This document shows positions 21,630-24,246 of a DNA stretch of 24,246 nucleotides, one piece after another. Source of the stretch: Verrucomicrobia bacterium UBA1727. GTDB taxonomy: Bacteria > Verrucomicrobiota > Kiritimatiellia > RFP12 > UBA1067. How positions within the stretch are numbered: position 1 is the stretch's first letter; each line of letters opens with the position of its first letter. The notes under the pieces were generated by a model. It made no database searches and was not told the origin of the DNA. It worked only from the letters and a program-made list of their open reading frames with translations. Location: NCBI GenBank assembly GCA_002315875.1, contig DCIL01000014.1:24393-48638 (forward strand), read 5' to 3'. The translations under genes were made by a program, and so were the position numbers.

Positions 21630-24246
21630 ATGTCAGATTTTGTTCATCTTCATCTTCATACCACGTATTCGCTGTTGGACGGACAGTGTCAGATCAATCC
21701 GCTCGTCCTCAAGGCGCGTAAGGCCGGAATGCCTGCGCTCGCAGTTACCGATCACGGAAACCTCTTCGCCCTGAAGGCCTTTTATGACGCCTGCCGCAAC
21801 AAGAAGAAGCAGTTCGAGGGCATTCCGACGATTACGCCGATTCTCGGTTGTGAGACGTATGTCACCTCGACCGGCGATTACTTAAGCCGCGACAAGAACG
21901 AGCTGCGCCATCACCTTTGCCTTCACGCGAAGAACCTGACCGGTTATCACAATCTCGTCAAGCTCATTTCCGAAGCGCACATCAACGGCGTCTACTACGG
22001 GCACGCGCGAATCGACCACAAGCTGCTCGAGAAGTATCATGAAGGTCTCCACTGCAGCGCCGCCTGCATCGCCGGCGAGGTGTCGCATGCAATCGACATC
22101 GGCAACATGGCGGAGGCCGAGCGCATCGCGAAGTGGTACAAGGATCTCTTCGGCAGCGACTATTCGCTCGAGGTGATTCTCCACAAATCCGTGAAGAACG
22201 GACCGGACATTCCGCTTTCGGTGCGCAATGAATTCGTCGATCTCTACGAGCGTCAGGTCAAGGTCGTGAAGGGAATGCTCGAGCTCGGCAAGAAGCTCGA
22301 CATCCGCGTGATCGCGACGAATGACGTTCACTTCCTCGATAAGGAGGATGACGATTCGCACGATGTGCTGCTGGCGCTTTCGACCGGCAAGACGATGAGC
22401 GATGCCGGACGCATGATCTACACCGGCCAGGAGTATTTCAAGAGCGAAGAGGAGATGCGCGCGCTCTTCGCGGAGAATCCCGAACTCATCTCCAACACCC
22501 GCGAGGTCGCGGAGATGATCGAGAACTACAAGCTCGATTCCGATCCGATCGTGCCGAAGTTCGCGATTCCCGTCGAGTTCGGCACCGAGGAAGGATACGC
22601 CAAGGAGTTCGACGAGCAGAAGCTTCGGGACGAGTTCAACGTCCAGAAACCCGACAATTTCGATCGTCTCGGTGGATACGAGAAGGTGCTCAGGATCAAG
22701 TTCGAAGCCGATTATCTCACCTCGCTCGTCTGGGAAGGCGCCAAGAAGCGCTGGGGTGACAAGGACGGCAAGCTTTCCGACGAGATACACGAGCGCGTGC
22801 AGTTCGAACTCGACACGATCAAGCTCATGGGCTTCCCCGGATACTTCCTGATCGTACGCGATTACATCCGTGCCGCGCGTGAGGAGTGCGATACCTGGGT
22901 GGGGCCGGGCCGCGGATCTGCCGCGGGTTCAGCCGTCGCCTACGCGCTCGGTATCACCAATGTCGATCCGCTTAAATACGATCTGCTGTTCGAACGTTTT
23001 CTCAATCCGGACCGTATTTCGATGCCCGATATCGACGTGGACTTCGATGACAACGGACGCGAACGCGTAATCGACTACGTGACCAACAAGTACGGGGCTG
23101 ATCATGTCGCGCATATCGTCACCTTTGGACAGATGGCGGCGAAGTCGGCGATCAAGGATGTCGGCCGCGTGATGGAATATCCGCTCAGCGATACGCTCAA
23201 GCTCGCCTCTTACGTTCCCGAGACGCCCAAGATCACGCTCAAGAAGGCGCGCGCTGAATCTCCCGATCTCGATGCCGCGTTCAATTCCGAAGATCCGGTC
23301 GTCCATAAGCTCATGGAGCGTGCGGCGCGTCTCGAAGGTTCCATTCGCCAGCCGGGCGTGCACGCCTGCGGCATCCTCATTTCCCGCGATCCGCTGATCG
23401 AGACGCTGCCGGTAATGCCAACGCCGAAGAAGGGTAAGGACGATGGCGGCGATAAGTTGCTCACCACGCAGTACGATGGACATTACGTCGAGCCGGTGGG
23501 ACTTCTCAAGATGGACTTTCTCGGACTCAAGACGCTTACCGTCGAGAAGGAGTGCGTTTCGCTGTTGGGAAAGGACAGTCCGCGCGTTCCAGAAAATCTT
23601 CGCGGTAAGGACGGTTATCTCGATCCGGACAAGATTCCCGATGACGATCGGTTGACTTACGAGTTGTTCGGTCGAGGTGAAACCACCGGACTTTTTCAGT
23701 TCGAGTCGCCAGGCATGAAGAAGCATCTGATGGCGCTTCAGCCCGAAAAGCTCACCGACCTCGTCGCCATGAACGCCTTGTATCGTCCCGGACCGATGGC
23801 GTACATTCCTGACTTCATCGATCGCAAGCAGGGACGCAAACCCGTCGTCTACGACCATCCCCTGATGGAGTCGCGACTCAAGGATACCTACGGCATCACC
23901 GTCTATCAGGAACAGGTGATGCTCCTGTCGCGCGACCTCGCCGGCTTCACCCGCGGCGAATCCGACAAGCTCCGCAAGGCCATGGGCAAGAAGCTGCTCG
24001 ATGTGATGGCGGATCTGAAGACCAAGTTCGTTGATGGGTGTCTTGCGAACGAGAAGTTCCGCGTCGGCGAATGGCAGGATGAGACCAAGGCGAGGACGCT
24101 TATCGACAAGATCTGGAAGGACTGGGAGGCGTTCGCGTCATACGCGTTCAATAAGTCGCACTCCGTCTGTTACGCCTGGATCGCCTACCAGACCGGATTC
24201 ATGAAGGCGCATTATCCCGCTGAGTTCATGTGCGCCCAGATCTCGT
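21630..24246 (+). CDS. dnaE: DNA polymerase III subunit alpha (3' end outside the window)
   Basis: The frame opens at ATG 21630, three bases after the lipoprotein stop, and stays open for 872 codons to the window edge. The N-terminal PHP domain reads HLHTTYSLLDG, AVTDHGNLF, ILGCETYV and IATNDVHFLD, and keeps His/Asp/Glu metal ligands, so it may be an active proofreading or metal site. The polymerase core follows with VGPGRGSAAGS (424-434), the catalytic Asp467 and Asp469 in PDIDVDF, and the third Asp629 in LLKMDFLGL. Then come GLFQFES, MNALYRPGPM, YGITVYQEQVM and FNKSHSVCYAWIAYQTGFMKA. This is the replicative polymerase of the DnaE class. Missing are the end of the fingers and the C-terminal OB and tau-binding parts. 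No repeat insert was seen in this gene. Confidence 0.97.
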   Translation, partial: MSDFVHLHLHTTYSLLDGQCQINPLVLKARKAGMPALAVTDHGNLFALKAFYDACRNKKKQFEGIPTITPILGCETYVTSTGDYLSRDKNELRHHLCLHAKNLTGYHNLVKLISEAHINGVYYGHARIDHKLLEKYHEGLHCSAACIAGEVSHAIDIGNMAEAERIAKWYKDLFGSDYSLEVILHKSVKNGPDIPLSVRNEFVDLYERQVKVVKGMLELGKKLDIRVIATNDVHFLDKEDDDSHDVLLALSTGKTMSDAGRMIYTGQEYFKSEEEMRALFAENPELISNTREVAEMIENYKLDSDPIVPKFAIPVEFGTEEGYAKEFDEQKLRDEFNVQKPDNFDRLGGYEKVLRIKFEADYLTSLVWEGAKKRWGDKDGKLSDEIHERVQFELDTIKLMGFPGYFLIVRDYIRAAREECDTWVGPGRGSAAGSAVAYALGITNVDPLKYDLLFERFLNPDRISMPDIDVDFDDNGRERVIDYVTNKYGADHVAHIVTFGQMAAKSAIKDVGRVMEYPLSDTLKLASYVPETPKITLKKARAESPDLDAAFNSEDPVVHKLMERAARLEGSIRQPGVHACGILISRDPLIETLPVMPTPKKGKDDGGDKLLTTQYDGHYVEPVGLLKMDFLGLKTLTVEKECVSLLGKDSPRVPENLRGKDGYLDPDKIPDDDRLTYELFGRGETTGLFQFESPGMKKHLMALQPEKLTDLVAMNALYRPGPMAYIPDFIDRKQGRKPVVYDHPLMESRLKDTYGITVYQEQVMLLSRDLAGFTRGESDKLRKAMGKKLLDVMADLKTKFVDGCLANEKFRVGEWQDETKARTLIDKIWKDWEAFASYAFNKSHSVCYAWIAYQTGFMKAHYPAEFMCAQIS

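Noticed and set aside
1..24246. Transfer RNA, ribosomal RNA, insertion sequences, phage genes
   Set aside because: Nothing resembling these was seen by eye on either strand; a small structured RNA inside the coding sequence cannot be excluded without a covariance search.

Overview
The window is packed with genes that all read on the + strand. There are seventeen genes: the first is cut at its 5' end and the last at its 3' end. No gap exceeds about 60 bases, so there is no long non-coding stretch to describe. The gene content suggests a Gram-negative, fermentative polysaccharide degrader: lipid A and Kdo enzymes, lipoproteins, several secreted glycosidases, and a Gfo/Idh/MocA C-terminus of the kind common in Planctomycetes and Verrucomicrobia. 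My best guess is the Kiritimatiellota/Verrucomicrobia/Lentisphaerae group, possibly gut-derived. This is inferred from protein style, not from a marker search.

Layout. (1) 1-1503: tail of a Gfo/Idh/MocA oxidoreductase, a small lipoprotein and the 16S rRNA methyltransferase RsmD. (2) 1531-15531: a carbohydrate-catabolic block with an FGGY (xylulokinase-like) kinase, an alpha/beta-hydrolase esterase, a GH97 glycosidase, a class I phosphomannose isomerase, a GH92 alpha-mannosidase fused to an FAD oxidoreductase, an Opp/Dpp-type ABC ATPase without partners, a GH28/GH49-like beta-helix protein and an (alpha/alpha)6-type glycosidase-like protein. (3) 15590-20649: an envelope block behind an extended -10 promoter, with an LpxL-type acyltransferase, a membrane GT2 glycosyltransferase, an RlmI-like methyltransferase, a NeuD/PglD-like acyltransferase and the Kdo transferase WaaA. 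(4) 20646-24246: a TPR-type lipoprotein and the start of the replicative polymerase DnaE.

How the genes may work together. The secreted hydrolases of block 2 would release mannose, galactose or glucose, uronic acid and acyl groups from plant or host glycans. Phosphomannose isomerase and the FGGY kinase would feed sugars into central metabolism. Block 3 would build and decorate lipid A/Kdo or a surface glycan.

The most unusual signal is not a gene. Related low-complexity sequences (9-nt units like YYYCTCAAC, or the purine-rich core GAGGTGAAGAGAA) and a second GCCTCTG-type repeat recur across the window. They sit in two kinds of place: exactly between stop and start codons, or in frame inside protein loops. 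WaaA carries three such tracts. Subtracting them brings its 512 residues back to about 426, close to the usual size of the family. The FAD domain, the RlmI-like methyltransferase, the leader of a lipoprotein and possibly ManA (a separate REP-like palindrome) are affected too. This looks like a dispersed, frame-tolerant repeat expansion or insertion process.
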